From the NCBI GenBank assembly GCA_033557685.1, contig JAWQRN010000019.1, positions 1 to 52,448 of the forward strand: 52,448 bases of DNA, read 5' to 3'. The notes under the pieces were generated by a model that was not told the DNA's origin, searched no databases, and saw only the letters and a program-made list of their open reading frames with translations. The stretch comes from Sperchopsis tessellata. Taxonomy: Eukaryota > Arthropoda > Insecta > Coleoptera > Hydrophilidae. Made by a program: the position numbers and the translations under genes. Of the stretch, positions 23,167 through 34,166 are shown one piece after another. Numbering within the stretch: position 1 is the stretch's first letter; every line of letters starts with the position of its first letter.

Positions 23167-24345
23167 AGGCTGTTTGTATAATGGCCTGCTTACATGTAGC
23201 TTTAAAGCAGAATTTCTTCTTGTTTAATAATAATATTTATGAAAAACCCAAAGGATTATGCATGGGATGTAACCTCAGTCCCTTACTCGCTGAAATCTTC
23301 ATGGATCATTTAGAAGAGCACCTCTTCAGTACGAGTAGCATCCACGATAAGTCTATAAAGTTCTGTGTAATATAAGCTGTAGATATTTCCTGCATTGCAA
23401 CTGGCGATGTTAGTACTGTGGAGGGTGTACTTGCTGTCATCATTACCATTCTCTGAATTTGACCTTCACTTCTGAGTTGGAGGTAAACAGACTTGAATTT
23501 TCTCGATTTAACTGTAATTAAAGACTACAGTAATAATTATCAGTTTGAAATTTTCAGAAAAAGGACCCACATAGACCATCCCCTTCTCGCTTGGTTTTTT
23601 CCATTTAGAGCTTGGTACCATTTTGCCGATTGCTTGTGTGAATGGTTACCCTATCCCTATTTTTTCGCAGGGCCTACGATAGGCTAAAAACATTTTTCAA
23701 TTCTTTGTTATCCAGCTCTCTAACCCTCTCCCAACTCTGACGATTCCATCCCCTTCCATAAACCCGTTTCCTTCAATATTGCAAAAAACCTTAGAGCAAT
23801 TCATAAGGACGCCAAGATCATCTTTCGTCCTGGTAGGACTCTACACAACATGGTGGTGTTAAACAAAGTGGGGGTATCTTCTGCTCTGTGGATGTAGAGT
23901 GGGGTATATTGGGTAAATTGGACGGTATTTTAATAGGCGATATAAAAACACATTCGCAGCATCAAATACACCACTGAAGAGTCTAGTTTCGCCAGTCATA
24001 TTGTGTCCTGCAATCATGAACCCAATCCTAATAACTCTATCATCCTTCACAGATATCCCAAGAGGATGAAACTGGATATTGCCGAGAACCTGGAAATATA
24101 CCTCAGGAGTCGATCCGATCTTATTCTATTCCTCATTGAATCCCACAATTTTACCTCCAATCCCCTGCAGTTGGTATGCCTGGTGACACCGGTTTGTTGT
24201 GTTGTTTCTTGCAGTTCTTAATTAATTGTTTTGTAAGTCGCTAATTATTGTATTGTGAATTAGCTTGAAAATAACCTAGCGAGGTCGAAACTGGTCTTGA
24301 TATTGTATATGTAGTAAAAAACTTTGTGGAAAGACAAATTTTTTA
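23167..24345 (+). pseudogene. Penelope-like element, right arm of a head-to-head pair
   Basis: The frame opens with VCIMACLHVALKQNFFLFN and reads domain B, YEKPKGLCMGCNLSPLLAE. The catalytic region follows as stop-AVDIS where the sister copy has RYVDDI, so it is inactive. After frame changes come NFLDLTVIKDYSNNYQFEIF, then YLLLCGC...GYIG (GIY-YIG) near 23880-23930, SHIVSCNHEPNPNNSIILHR, and MKLDIAENLEIYLRSRSDLI ending near 24120. The untranslated end includes a hammerhead-like motif at 24275-24296 and the word ctttgtggaaagacaa at 24322-24337, followed by T- and A-rich tail sequence. It begins about 150 bases further 5' in the protein than the left arm. Confidence 0.82.
24275..24296 (+). ncRNA. 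Degenerate hammerhead-like motif in PLE 3' end
   Basis: The sequence cctagcgaggtcgaaactgg followed by tc keeps GAAAC and the GGTC cleavage triplet of minimal PLE hammerheads. CTAGCGA replaces CTGANGA, with the two bases after CT exchanged. It lies 26 bases upstream of the TTTGTGGAAAGAC word that ends the element. It is probably a decayed ribozyme. Confidence 0.4.
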
Positions 24346-25541
24346 ATTTTTTTTTAAGTCATGACGATTATCTACAAAGCAACGAATTTTCTATTATCTT
24401 ATATGCACCTTCTTGGACATTTTTAATTTGTTTTATATTGCCAGATACGTCAGATTTAACAAATAATATCTATTTATTATTCAAATAAACACAGATTTCA
24501 ACTAATTACATTAAATTTATGTATTGGTATAAAGTCATTAAAACAATATAAATGTAGTAGATAACATTCGTAATGTAATTAACAAAGTTGATTTCAAATA
24601 CGTTGTCCTTGTACCTGCGAATCAGAATTTCCTCGTACAGAAAAAATCCCATTAATTCCAATTCTCTGGTTGTCTAATGTGGCAAAGAACCTTAATTAAA
24701 AATAATCTAGTTTGTAGCATTTGAGTTACATATATACATGAGATCTATTTTTTACAGCCCAATTCCTCCCTTGTCATTACGACCTAGCGGACAATCCGCC
24801 CCTTGTATCTAATCTTCACCATAGCTTGCAATTTACCGTCGGCTTAACGTGAGATATGTAATCTGGAAACACTTCATGGGTATCCAGCTATTTTAATGAG
24901 GGCGTAGATATGTTACTTCAACTTATTCACAGCTTTGATCTATATTCTCACAACCACTAGGCGATATTTTACTTGATATATGTTTCCAGAGGTAAAATGT
25001 GGAATTGTTATTTTTGAGTACCCATGATTTATTGGTGCACACATTTTATCAATTCAATTAATCTTAAAATAAAAAGAACTTTGTGTAAATTATAACGGCA
25101 TTTAATTACTCTATAATATTATATTGGAAAAGAAAATTATACAAAAAAATATGCTATTGTCCGATGAAGTGATGAGAATAAAAGTTTTTAATTCATACTC
25201 AAATATATTTTTAACTATTGGTGTATTTCAAGTATCATTTAATAATTTACCTAAACGCAGCAATCGTGTGAATTATCCCTTAAAGGGACATAAGAGCAAC
25301 TATGAAATATAACCAGCCAAGTAGAGTTGAGACTAGTGTTGATAGGTGGGTGCCTCAAAAGGACCAGGTGTGTTATCATATGTGCTATAATATCTGATTA
25401 TTTGATTGGATTATGTGTAACGAAATTCTAATTATTACGTCGTATAAGTTTGAACAAGCTTTTCATTTATGTCACAAAGGTCAGAAGTTAAATATTGATG
25501 AAAACCTTGTGATATTCCTTAGTTATAGCCCAACCCATATC
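24346..25541. other. No gene recognised
   Basis: AT-rich non-coding sequence. A 62-residue open frame at 25124-25312 lacks recognisable features. Confidence 0.5.
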
Positions 25542-27560
25542 TTAACCCTTTATGTGTCTATCGTCGAATTATCGACAACATTTTTAAGTTGTCAATATGA
25601 GTTGTTATAGCAGCAACTTTCAAAGAATATCGCTCCGATATTAAATTGTTTCTCTAGTTTAATGTTCTGTGGTTGTTTTACGGCTCACATTTTAAGTTTT
25701 CCCGCCTTACATGAGAACGTGGTCGTTATAGCAACCACAGCGCATTTACTTGCATACGCAAATAAGTGACAGCTGAAGCAATAGTCGACTGTTGCAAATA
25801 ATTACAAAAATGGTAAGTAACTATTTCCATTTACACCTAAAAGGTAAATCTATGTTGTGTGATGCTTTAAAAGGTTCTAAGGAGATATAAGCACTCAAAA
25901 TGTACACAACCTAAAATTGTCCATGCGCTTATATTTTCAGTAAAAAGAAGTGGATTCAGATTTAGATTCTGAACTAGAAGGTGATAGCGATGCAGATCAT
26001 GTTCCGCTTTAAAGAAAACCTTAATTGGATCGACCGTCGACTAGCCGACAAGAAAATTTTGATTCAGATGACAGTGTTACTGATACGACGTTCGAGATGA
26101 GACGTGCAAAAGGTGTCAAGAGACCTTTTTGTGGTGAAACTAGTTCAGATGATTCAGAAATTCATGGGAATGTTAGTAAAAAGAGAAAATATGCAAAAAA
26201 AGTACATAAATGTGATGACTCTCACTATAAACCGCATGAAATTGAGAAAAATCGTAAAACATTTGAGTCATTTGTTTTTTGACGGCTGTCATTTTCAATT
26301 ACGTTTTCATGATAATATCAAAAATCATTTACAATCGAATCAAATAAACACATTGAAAGAGCTAGATGCTTTTTTGACATACTCATCATAACATGTTTAT
26401 ATGTGTTACCAAGTATAATAATGTACTGAAGTAGTGACCCTAACTTGTACGTTTCAAGGATAGCATGTTGTGCCGTTGAAGCAATTCTTAAAAATTCTCA
26501 GATATCTTCACGTCAATAATAATAGGAAAATATCAAAGAAAGGATACCCAGACTTCAATAAGCTAAATAAAATAAGACCGCTCCTTATATATTTCAATCA
26601 ACTATATCAATTTGGTTTCAACCCTAGTAGGCACCTGGCAATTGATGAAAGTATGGTCGGTTTCAAAGGCAGTTCATATTTTAAGCAGCACATGCCTATG
26701 AAACGGACTAAATGTGGATTCAAGATTTGGGGGCTCTCATGTAGTCAAACTAGATATTTGCTCCATTTTTCTGTATACCAAAGTAAAACTACTGAAGAGG
26801 AAGGCATTAGGAACAAGAATCGTTCTGGAATTGTTGAAACCATATGAAGGTCATGGATACTGCTTATATTTTGACAATTTTTTCAGTATAGTTTCTCTAA
26901 TGGAAACATTATCGTCTCAAAAATGTTTTGTTTGCAGCTAACCTCGCACGAGCCGAAAACTTAAATATCGTAAAATGGCCCTTGGTGAATCACACTTTGT
27001 GATGTGTGGTAACATTTCAATAGTTACTTGGAAAGATCGTGTCAAAAAGCCAGTTATTGAGATTAGTAACGTGCAAAACCTAAAAGAAAAAACTTCAGTA
27101 ACACTCATGAACAAACATGGACAAAAATAAGTAGTTTAGTGTACATTTACTATACATCAATGCAATAAGGATATGGGAGAGATAGATCACTTTGATCAGA
27201 TGATGAAGTATTTTACTTCATCTTGGGTTGTGCAATTGTGAATTTATATATTATATATGATGAATCCAGAAAAAAAACTCAACAAAAAGTCAATTCCACA
27301 AATAAAACTTCGCAGCACTTTAACAAATCTTCTTATCAGTTACTACCAAAGTCGTAACTCGAGGGGACGCAGATCTTCGAACCCACCTGTTAGAACAAAC
27401 AAAATTAAAAACAAAAACTGTAGAGTATTGACAAAGGAGAACACATTCTAAGCTATTGGCGTAGAGGAACATATGCCAGAAAAAAACAAGTCGTCGTTGC
27501 GGCTTTGGGGAGCTCCCGATGAAAAGCAAAACGAACGAGCACAATATGTTCAACTTGAAA
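25542..27560 (+). pseudogene. piggyBac-like transposon with broken transposase
   Basis: A TTAA followed by CCCTTTATGTGTCTATCG at 25542-25563 looks like a piggyBac left end (TTAA target, terminus starting CCC). ATG at 25810 is followed by GTAAGT, and a TTTTCAG acceptor ends at 25940, suggesting a 128-bp intron. The acidic N-terminus VDSDLDSELEGDSDADHVPL follows in frame, then RPSTSRQENFDSDDSVTDTT. DDE_Tnp_1_7 motifs are clear: LAIDESMVGFKGS (26635-26675, first Asp), YCLYFDNFFSIVSLMETL (about 26860-26915, second Asp) and DMGEIDHFDQMMKYF (about 27170-27215, third Asp). A degenerate cysteine-rich tail lies near 27485-27560. All three acidic positions survive, but several frameshifts and stops inactivate it. 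The right end was not found. Confidence 0.85.
25813..25940 (+). other. Probable intron of the piggyBac transposase gene
   Basis: GTAAGT directly follows the ATG, and TATATTTTCAG ends at 25940 after a T-rich tract. Joining the ends leaves the reading frame of the acidic N-terminal region in phase, although the first codon after the junction is now TAA. That suggests a point mutation in an old gene. Splicing is inferred from the signals only. Confidence 0.45.
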
Positions 27561-29579
27561 TGTAACTTTGTGTATTAGTTGTTTTAGTCTATTTTACATT
27601 AAAAAATAGGTAGTATGTGTACCTTCCTTAAAAGTGTCTTTTCTAAATCGTTAAGAATCTGTGATTCACAAAAAAATATTTTTCTAAAAAATATGTCTAC
27701 GTCTTCTATGTATTAATAAGAAAATAAATGAATGGAAAAAAAGATTATGTAAAACTTAATTTGCCCTATAAATGGTTTATGTCAACGTATCTTATACATC
27801 ACTCCTAATCCTTTGTATCGAATATTTTGTCCATTGGAAATACAATAGACTTTTTATTTAAAGTGAATAACAACCACAAAACAGCGCATTTTCTATTCAA
27901 TTTGAACAATGTTTGTGTTGGAGATAAAATTCATAAATATTGTAGCAGATGAGTAGAAAGGGCAGCCAATTTAAGGGTTTGGTTCTTGAGAGACTGCTCC
28001 AAGTGTAATTTAATACATATGTGTTCATTCAGATTCTCATATATAAAGCTAATACCACTAAAAGTGTTATAGATACTGGATTAGATTGTAACTTTACAAA
28101 AAATGAACGGCTTTATGCTGAGTTGAATGCCTATAGAAAGTTTCAAATCCTTTCAAGAAGACACAATGGGGAGCAGCACAAGACCATCGACTCGTTATAC
28201 GCCTACGAGTTGACCGCATCCCGTCCAGTTGAATGACACGGTAACAACAGATGAAATTGACAGTGTATGTGCGAGAAATGATTACTTTCACTTTCCAAAA
28301 TGTGTTATTCTTTTTCGATCTTAGTTTGATTTTGAGATCTTTTATTCTATTTACAATATCACTACCAATGTACACACAGTTTGCAGCAGAATTTTAGTTA
28401 ATATATTGACAATTTTTAAAATAAATTGTGCTCCCCTTTAGACATTACACATACCTGTAATACCATTTATATGTATTTTACAATTCCAAAACACACTTAC
28501 AACTCTATCAGCAGACCATGTCTTTTGGATACCGGTTACTATAACATGATTTTAGAATCTGAAAGTAATTTGCCTTTATAATTCACCCGCCCGTCATTTA
28601 GTAATAAAACTTTTTTCCTACATACTTTTCGTTATTTACCAACAGCTTCCGAGATTTCTTAAGTATTGTTGCAGACAATACCGAGTTTAATAATTGATTA
28701 GAAAGTTTTCATGTCAATTTTAAACAGCGTTATCACGTACCTTTTTTAACATTACAAAACCTACTACTCAAGTAACTGGGGGTATTGCTGTTAAACTAAT
28801 TATATACATAGTCATATACTGATCAACAATCTTTATATTAAGTTTAACAGACTTTATTTCAGTAACTATTTTGACTATGTGATATTATTTTTTCAAGAGT
28901 TTCTACGTTTGTTGATTGTTACGTCTTTGTATTTTGTTCGAATGTTTGTTTTTCTGTTTTGACCATTTTCTTAAAAGGTAAACATTTGAGAGGTAACACG
29001 CGGATGGTGCGAGAGCCACCGAAGGCAAGGGGCTCTTTTTCCATTTCCAATAGCCATCTTACCCCTCAGCTTCTGTCAGGCTCCACTGATTTAAAATATA
29101 TGATTCCTCTTCTAGACCCACTTGTCAACTGATTGTGCTTCTTCTACATGCCTCCTTTAGTATTGACGTACCCTAGCTGCACATTTCTGTCAGTAGATAT
29201 TTTACTTACTCTTATGATGACGGTAAAATATTTTCAATATCTCTCAGATTCATCGTTTTCATTCCAGAGTTTTGAATTTATTAGGCGCCACTATTCCGGA
29301 TTATGGGATATCAGTTCTAACCAAGAGGCATTTCAACTAAGCTTAAGAACAGATTTGCTGCATGGGAAGAATACAATGACGCCGATATTGTGTCTTAAAA
29401 ATGATCGCAAAATATCCGACCAGACATGAAATAAAAGGTATAGTGAAGGCACGAAGGAAGAAAATAGAGTAAATAGAAATGTAAAAGACTATCGAAAGCG
29501 AATAAAAGATGTTAGAAATGCAACTATGAGGTCACATTCCGGACGACAGAAGAGCGTAGGAGCTATACGCAGTTGAAAC
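27561..29579. other. No gene recognised
   Basis: Mostly AT-rich. Open frames at 28021-28236 (+) and 28375-28094 (-) overlap on opposite strands in a GC-richer patch; neither has a recognised domain. The patch at 28980-29120 is also GC-richer and unassigned. A 98-residue frame at 29133-29429 lies just before LINE sequence and could be its decayed endonuclease, but I see no endonuclease motif. Confidence 0.45.
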
Positions 29580-30245
29580 AAAGACATGTGATTGTGTGAA
29601 ACAGCAAATAGTAGCTCTCAAATATGATAACGATGAGATAGTTGACGATTGAGGAGAAATACTTGGATGGTTTAGAAAGTATTACCTAGAACTAAATCAA
29701 GGCGAACGTACTTATATTAATATATCATACGAGGAAGAATTGCTACCCTCAGAAGGTACGCATATTATTAATTAAGTGCACAAGAATACACAGAAAGGAC
29801 CGCAATACGGTGTATTGACTAAAATCGCTGGAAAAGAGATATTTAGAAGAATATATTAGTTATAAACTGGTGAACATGATTGGGAACAGCAAATAATAGA
29901 TCTGAGATCAGAAAACTGTGGCGTTAGAAAAGACATACTTATAGTGGTTGCAAAGCTTTTCTTAGAATTGTATCAAGATGAACGTACCCATATAAACATA
30001 TCATAAGAGGAAGAAATTCTCAAAGACGATCTAAGCAATTAAAGAACAGGCAGGCTCTCGTAAAAGATATAGAAATATTCGGTGTGTTAATATTATTTAA
30101 TGCTTCGTAGTCTACGAGAAAGCTTTTGACTCATTACATAAACAGGGATAAAATCTTTTCCATCCATCTATATTGAGCTTATTCCTAATATCTACGAAAC
30201 ACCTAAATATGCTAAAATACAACAACCAACGGAACTATTTGATAT
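29580..30245 (+). pseudogene. RTE-like LINE, linker and RT start (degenerate, with internal repeat)
   Basis: The frame near 29600-29760 reads DEIVDD, stop, GEILGWFRKYYLELNQGERT and then YINISYEEELLPSEG, matching the region between endonuclease and RT (EIxxxxxxYYxELYxxERTYINISxEEE). A second, diverged version of the same region follows at about 29876-30030 (VVAKLFLELYQDERTHINIS). The RT start FVVYEKAFDSLHKQG lies at about 30106-30152, the counterpart of FVDYEKAFDSVxxxx. It is followed by YIELIPNIYET. The sequence then runs into an AT microsatellite. Stops and shifts are frequent. The rest of the same type of RT is found in opposite orientation at 30300-30905. Confidence 0.65.
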
Positions 30246-30247
30246 TT

Positions 30248-30251
<4 letters not shown>

Positions 30252-30290
<39 letters not shown>
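30252..30290. repeat. (AT)n microsatellite
   Basis: An uninterrupted AT repeat of about 19 units lies between the two opposed halves of an RTE-like LINE. Confidence 0.95.
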
Positions 30291-30291
<1 letters not shown>

Positions 30292-30299
30292 TTTTTTTG

Positions 30300-30905
30300 A
30301 CTACTGATGGTCTCTTGGTCTTACATGTTGTCCTGTCCATTTCCATTTTCACATCTTTAGAGTACTTATAATATCTTTGACCCTAGTCCGAGTTCTTATA
30401 CATGTGAAGCGCCTTTTATCACTATTCTCAAACCTACTACGTAACTCGCAATACCCCTTAGCATTATTTGAGATTCTGAATCTGCGAGACCCTTAACGGC
30501 CATCTCACAATAGCATATGTCAGCACAGGCAAACACACTCACATCGAAGAATCTGCGTTACTTATACAAATATATTTGCTTAGACGGCCAGTAGTTCTAC
30601 ATACAAGCTTCGTTCTTTGCGCTATTTCCAAAGATATCTCAATTCATCGTTTTGAGCTGGACTAAGTAAAGGTTAAATGTACACTTTACCTGACATAGCC
30701 ATCACATTTGTTTTACTGAATTGCATCATAAAGCTTACATGTCTACTTTTTCATTCTACGTCAGGCATATTTGTTAAGCTCTCCTATGGTGTGTACAAAA
30801 TCAATATATCATCTGCAAATCCTAAATGGTTAAGATATTTCGCATTCACTTTGATGCAGTAATGTTCAGAAACATCGAAAGTTGAACTAAAAAACATTTG
30901 TGATA
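30300..30905 (-). pseudogene. RTE-like LINE, catalytic and C-terminal RT part
   Basis: Reading leftwards from about 30900, VSEHYCIKVNAKYLNHLGFA then DDILILYTP gives the strong block GIxINGEYLNHLRFADDIVL with an intact FADD catalytic box (about 30830). SFMMQFSKTNVMAMSG follows (counterpart of LKMNxxKTKVM). Then come EIAQRTKLVCRTTGRLSKY, VCLPVLTYAIVRWPLRVSQI and finally RTRVKDIISTLKM with KWKWTGQHVRPRD near 30300-30360. The last corresponds to the KVKDxIxxxxxxKWxWAGHVAR tail. Stops are present. The segment has an AT microsatellite at each end. It is the same type as 44440-46300. Confidence 0.78.
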
Positions 30906-30929
30906 TATATATATATATATATATATATA
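30903..30929. repeat. (AT)n microsatellite
   Basis: Uninterrupted AT repeat of about 13 units at the 5' boundary of the antisense LINE segment. Confidence 0.95.
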
Positions 30930-31619
30930 CAGGTGGGACCCAGAAATAAGGAATTGTTTGCGAGTAATGTGGTTGCACACAACCGTGGCCGGTGAAAATA
31001 ACTAGGGGAGACTCTTGTGCAGCAATTGATGAATAAATAATCATTATGGTATTGACTTGAAATAGTTGAGACATAGTATCGTCTAAGAACGTCACGTCAA
31101 ATTACCCATACCTCACATTGGAAGCTTCAAAACAATTTATGACGTCGCGGAACCACCCACAAAAACAATTCATATAGTATTATTGAATGAAAATAGATAA
31201 TGTGCACTGTCCTTACGATAGTGTTTGTACCCAGTATTTATTTTTTAATTTGCGCATGTCAATTTTCTGAGTAAGGCTTGTTGTATTGCACACGTGTGCT
31301 AACCAATTTAAATTTCCATGTATCTCCTTACCTAACACTCTACCATGTATCTATCACCGGTGCAAACTACAATATTTCTAATACAAATTAGAAACTCACT
31401 AATTATAAACTAATCAGAAAAAGATTGCCTGGTCTATTTTTCATTTCAGTTATTCTACAACACATACGGTTTTCACCCCCATACATAATTATAGACGAAT
31501 GTATTTTGAGGAATAAGTTATTGTAGACAAGCCCAACATAAGCTATCTTTCCGTAAATATGCAAAATTATATCACGAACTCGTATGATTTCAATCATTCC
31601 CAGTAATGCTCAAGTTTAT
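30930..31619. other. No gene recognised
   Basis: AT-rich non-coding sequence. The open frames crossing it on the - strand are extensions of the LINE frame through the microsatellite or lack any motif. Confidence 0.5.
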
Positions 31620-31940
31620 TCTTTAAAATAGTCGTCTCATAGCTCAGTGGCTAAGTACTACGTTACTAAGCGTGGGGTCTCGGGTTCGAATTCCAGAGGC
31701 GGTCGGCCTTATATTAGAGAAAAGTCTTTGTAGTGCTCGTCTTCCGGTAGAGACATGAAACTGTGGGTCTCGTGTATTGTAGGTAACCACATGCAATTAA
31801 AAGAACCAAATTCCAGTTGGAATACTGGATGCGGCAAAATTCCCAGGTGAGGGAGCCTAATCCCTGGCGTCGGTGATAGGCCATAGCAGCGGAAATAAGC
31901 CGACGTTAAATAAAACAAATAAAAAATAATCTTTAAAATA
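31620..31940 (+). mobile_element. tRNA-derived SINE, copy 1, with 11-bp target-site duplication
   Basis: The element (31631-31929) starts with a tRNA-like head. A-box TAGCTCAGTGG is at 31640-31650, and B-box GGTTCGAATTCC is at 31683-31694, spaced as in a tRNA promoter, so RNA polymerase III transcription is expected. A unique body follows (ccagttggaatactggatgc, then ccctggcgtcggtgataggcc). The tail is gacgttaaataaaacaaata. The word TCTTTAAAATA occurs at 31620-31630 and at 31930-31940, an exact 11-bp duplication flanking the element. A second copy at 41991-42255 shares head, body and tail. It depends on a LINE partner for movement; the partner is not identified. Confidence 0.88.
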
Positions 31941-33703
31941 TTTTAGTCCTCCAATTCCAAAATTTGATAGTTCAGAGTATATTTTATCCCAGCTACTGCC
32001 TAACAATTGTTACGACCGAAAACTTTCACTATGATTGTACTCAGAGTCGGTAGTTATGCCTCCCGGCGATGTTATCACTCAAACTCACTGGTTTTCTCAT
32101 GAGCCGGCATAAAACTAAGGTTATTGTGGAAAACATGTACCATTTACACCCTCTTCGAAAAAGGTCTGACGTGGACCAGTCAAAATCATCAGTCAATTCG
32201 CACACATCGCCTGTAATGGTCAAACAGTACCAACGACCGCTATAAAATTAGTAATTGTTTATTTTCGCGTAACCTCAATTGTTTTATTAAGTGCATTCTT
32301 CCTTATTCCTACGTCTTATCCCGCCCTGAACCCAGATTGCCTTTTACAACGAGATTTATAATGCTAGCAGCTTCCAGAAGAATCATCACAACAAGGTATT
32401 TCTGAACAAATAATTGTAATTTGTTATCGAAGGAATTATGCATACCTTTATGCCCTAGCCATATTAAAACAGTCTGGGTAGTACACACAACATGAACACA
32501 GTTGATCTTACTGAGCAATATGACTGTCATATTTCAAAACCTCTACACGGTTTTCACCCGGAAACACCATCCTAAATATGATTGTTTGATAGATGTTAGA
32601 CTGCAGATAGTTATATAGCTGATACAACATCCAAAATAGCGAGTAGAAGCTTTATAATTTGTCCCGAACTAGTTAAACTATTTACTATAGCAGAAACTTA
32701 CTTGCGAAAAATACAAAGGTTGGTTTGAAAAACCAAATCATTCAAAGCATATGCTAGGAAAACGAGGTTGAAATCATTGTCACAAAATCATTGTCACAAC
32801 TTATTTTTCCTCACCAAGCTCGCCTAAACAAGCACATGAAAAATTGCTAACTAGTATATGGGTATTTCAAAAAATAATTGAAATGTCGATTCATCTCCTA
32901 ATCAAGTGTTCAAATTAACTCAAGTCACTTTGAATACTTTTATTCAATAATATTATGGTGGCGCAAAGTCTCGCTGGAAACCCTTTATATAAGAGCACAG
33001 TAGCCATACTACAATCGTAAACTTCTTTTGTATAGATTTTACTTATCGTGCTTTGCATATACCTTCGAACTTTGAAATAAGTCTTAGAGGCTTAGAAGCG
33101 AGAATCATATTTAGAATTTCTTATATGATGGTGGTATTTTTAAGGCTACATAGGAAATAATTAAGGCGTGTGGCTCTAAAAGGGCTAGACTTCCATTTAG
33201 GCAAAGACTATTTGTTCAGAGAATTTTAAGGTTGATCGCGATATCGTACTAGTTGCGATCTTAGAGTGTTTATTATTTTTTATTATTCTACGAAATTTGC
33301 CATATAAGTGGGGTTAAGCTTTGATATTTCAATATATTCTCAAAAAATCGAACACTTTGACCATTTACAGGAGCAAAGAATTTGGTAATCATTAGACTAA
33401 ATTATATTTTATTTTCTATGTACTGTAAATTAACAGTGGAAATGTTGAATAGAGATAGCAGAAGATTTTTGAGAGTTACTTATAAGCAGAGATCGGCGCA
33501 GAGAATTTACATGAACGGGAAGGTGACTTTCATTGAGCAGTGGGAAATTACTATAAATATACTTTCTATAAAAATATTATACTTATCAATGTTATCTGTC
33601 ATATATTAATATAATTCAATATTTTGTGATTTTTGAGATCGATTTCTTTTTGAGATGAAAAAATGTAAATGCACATGAAATTCAGTTAAATATACAAAAT
33701 ATA
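31941..33703. other. No gene recognised
   Basis: AT-rich with short open frames on both strands and no recognisable domain. No repeats were recognised. Confidence 0.5.
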
Positions 33704-34166
33704 TGTGTAGTTAATTCAGTAAGTAGACTTCCACGGCCACATTAAATATCCTCAGGTTTTCCGGGAGATAATCATTTGTTGGCTTTTCTTTTTGCCGACG
33801 TTTCGTCCACCATTTCAGGGGACTTTATGAATAATGAACTGTCATTGTGATATTCATTGCTAGGCATACTTAACATAATCCTGGATAAAGCTATATTTTA
33901 ACATACAAAAATTATATTTTAACTTATATTCAGGTTTTTCTGGAGATAACCGTGTGTTAGCCTTTGTTTTTGCCGACGTTTCGTCCACCGTTGCAGGGGA
34001 TTTTATCAAGACCTGAAGCTCTTAAAAGTGCTAATTATAGATTGCCATGTAACTCCGAAAAGTGCTAGATGTAGGTGCCGACCAGCTCTAAAAAGAGTTA
34101 AGTATAGAATGGCATGTAGCTCTCACAACTGCTAGTCAAAGTATGTAAAAGATATTTGTGTAGTTA
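33704..34166 (+). mobile_element. Short palindromic-family element, copy D, head-to-tail double copy
   Basis: Two units lie in the same direction. The first (about 33714-33825) starts attcagtaagtagacttcc and contains aggttttccgggagataatc and gacgtttcgtccacc. The second (about 33929-34140) starts again with caggtttttctggagataacc, contains gacgtttcgtccaccgttgc, and carries the internal agctct-type repeats. The word TGTGTAGTTA occurs at 33704-33713 and 34157-34166, and the match extends to 14 of 16 bases (ATaTGTGTAGTTAaTT against ATtTGTGTAGTTAtTT), suggesting a target duplication around the whole double unit. No inverted right arm is present, unlike copy C. Confidence 0.65.

Noticed and set aside
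31631..31705. tRNA gene
   Set aside because: A and B boxes are present, but no proper cloverleaf was found, and the sequence continues into a SINE body with a target duplication.
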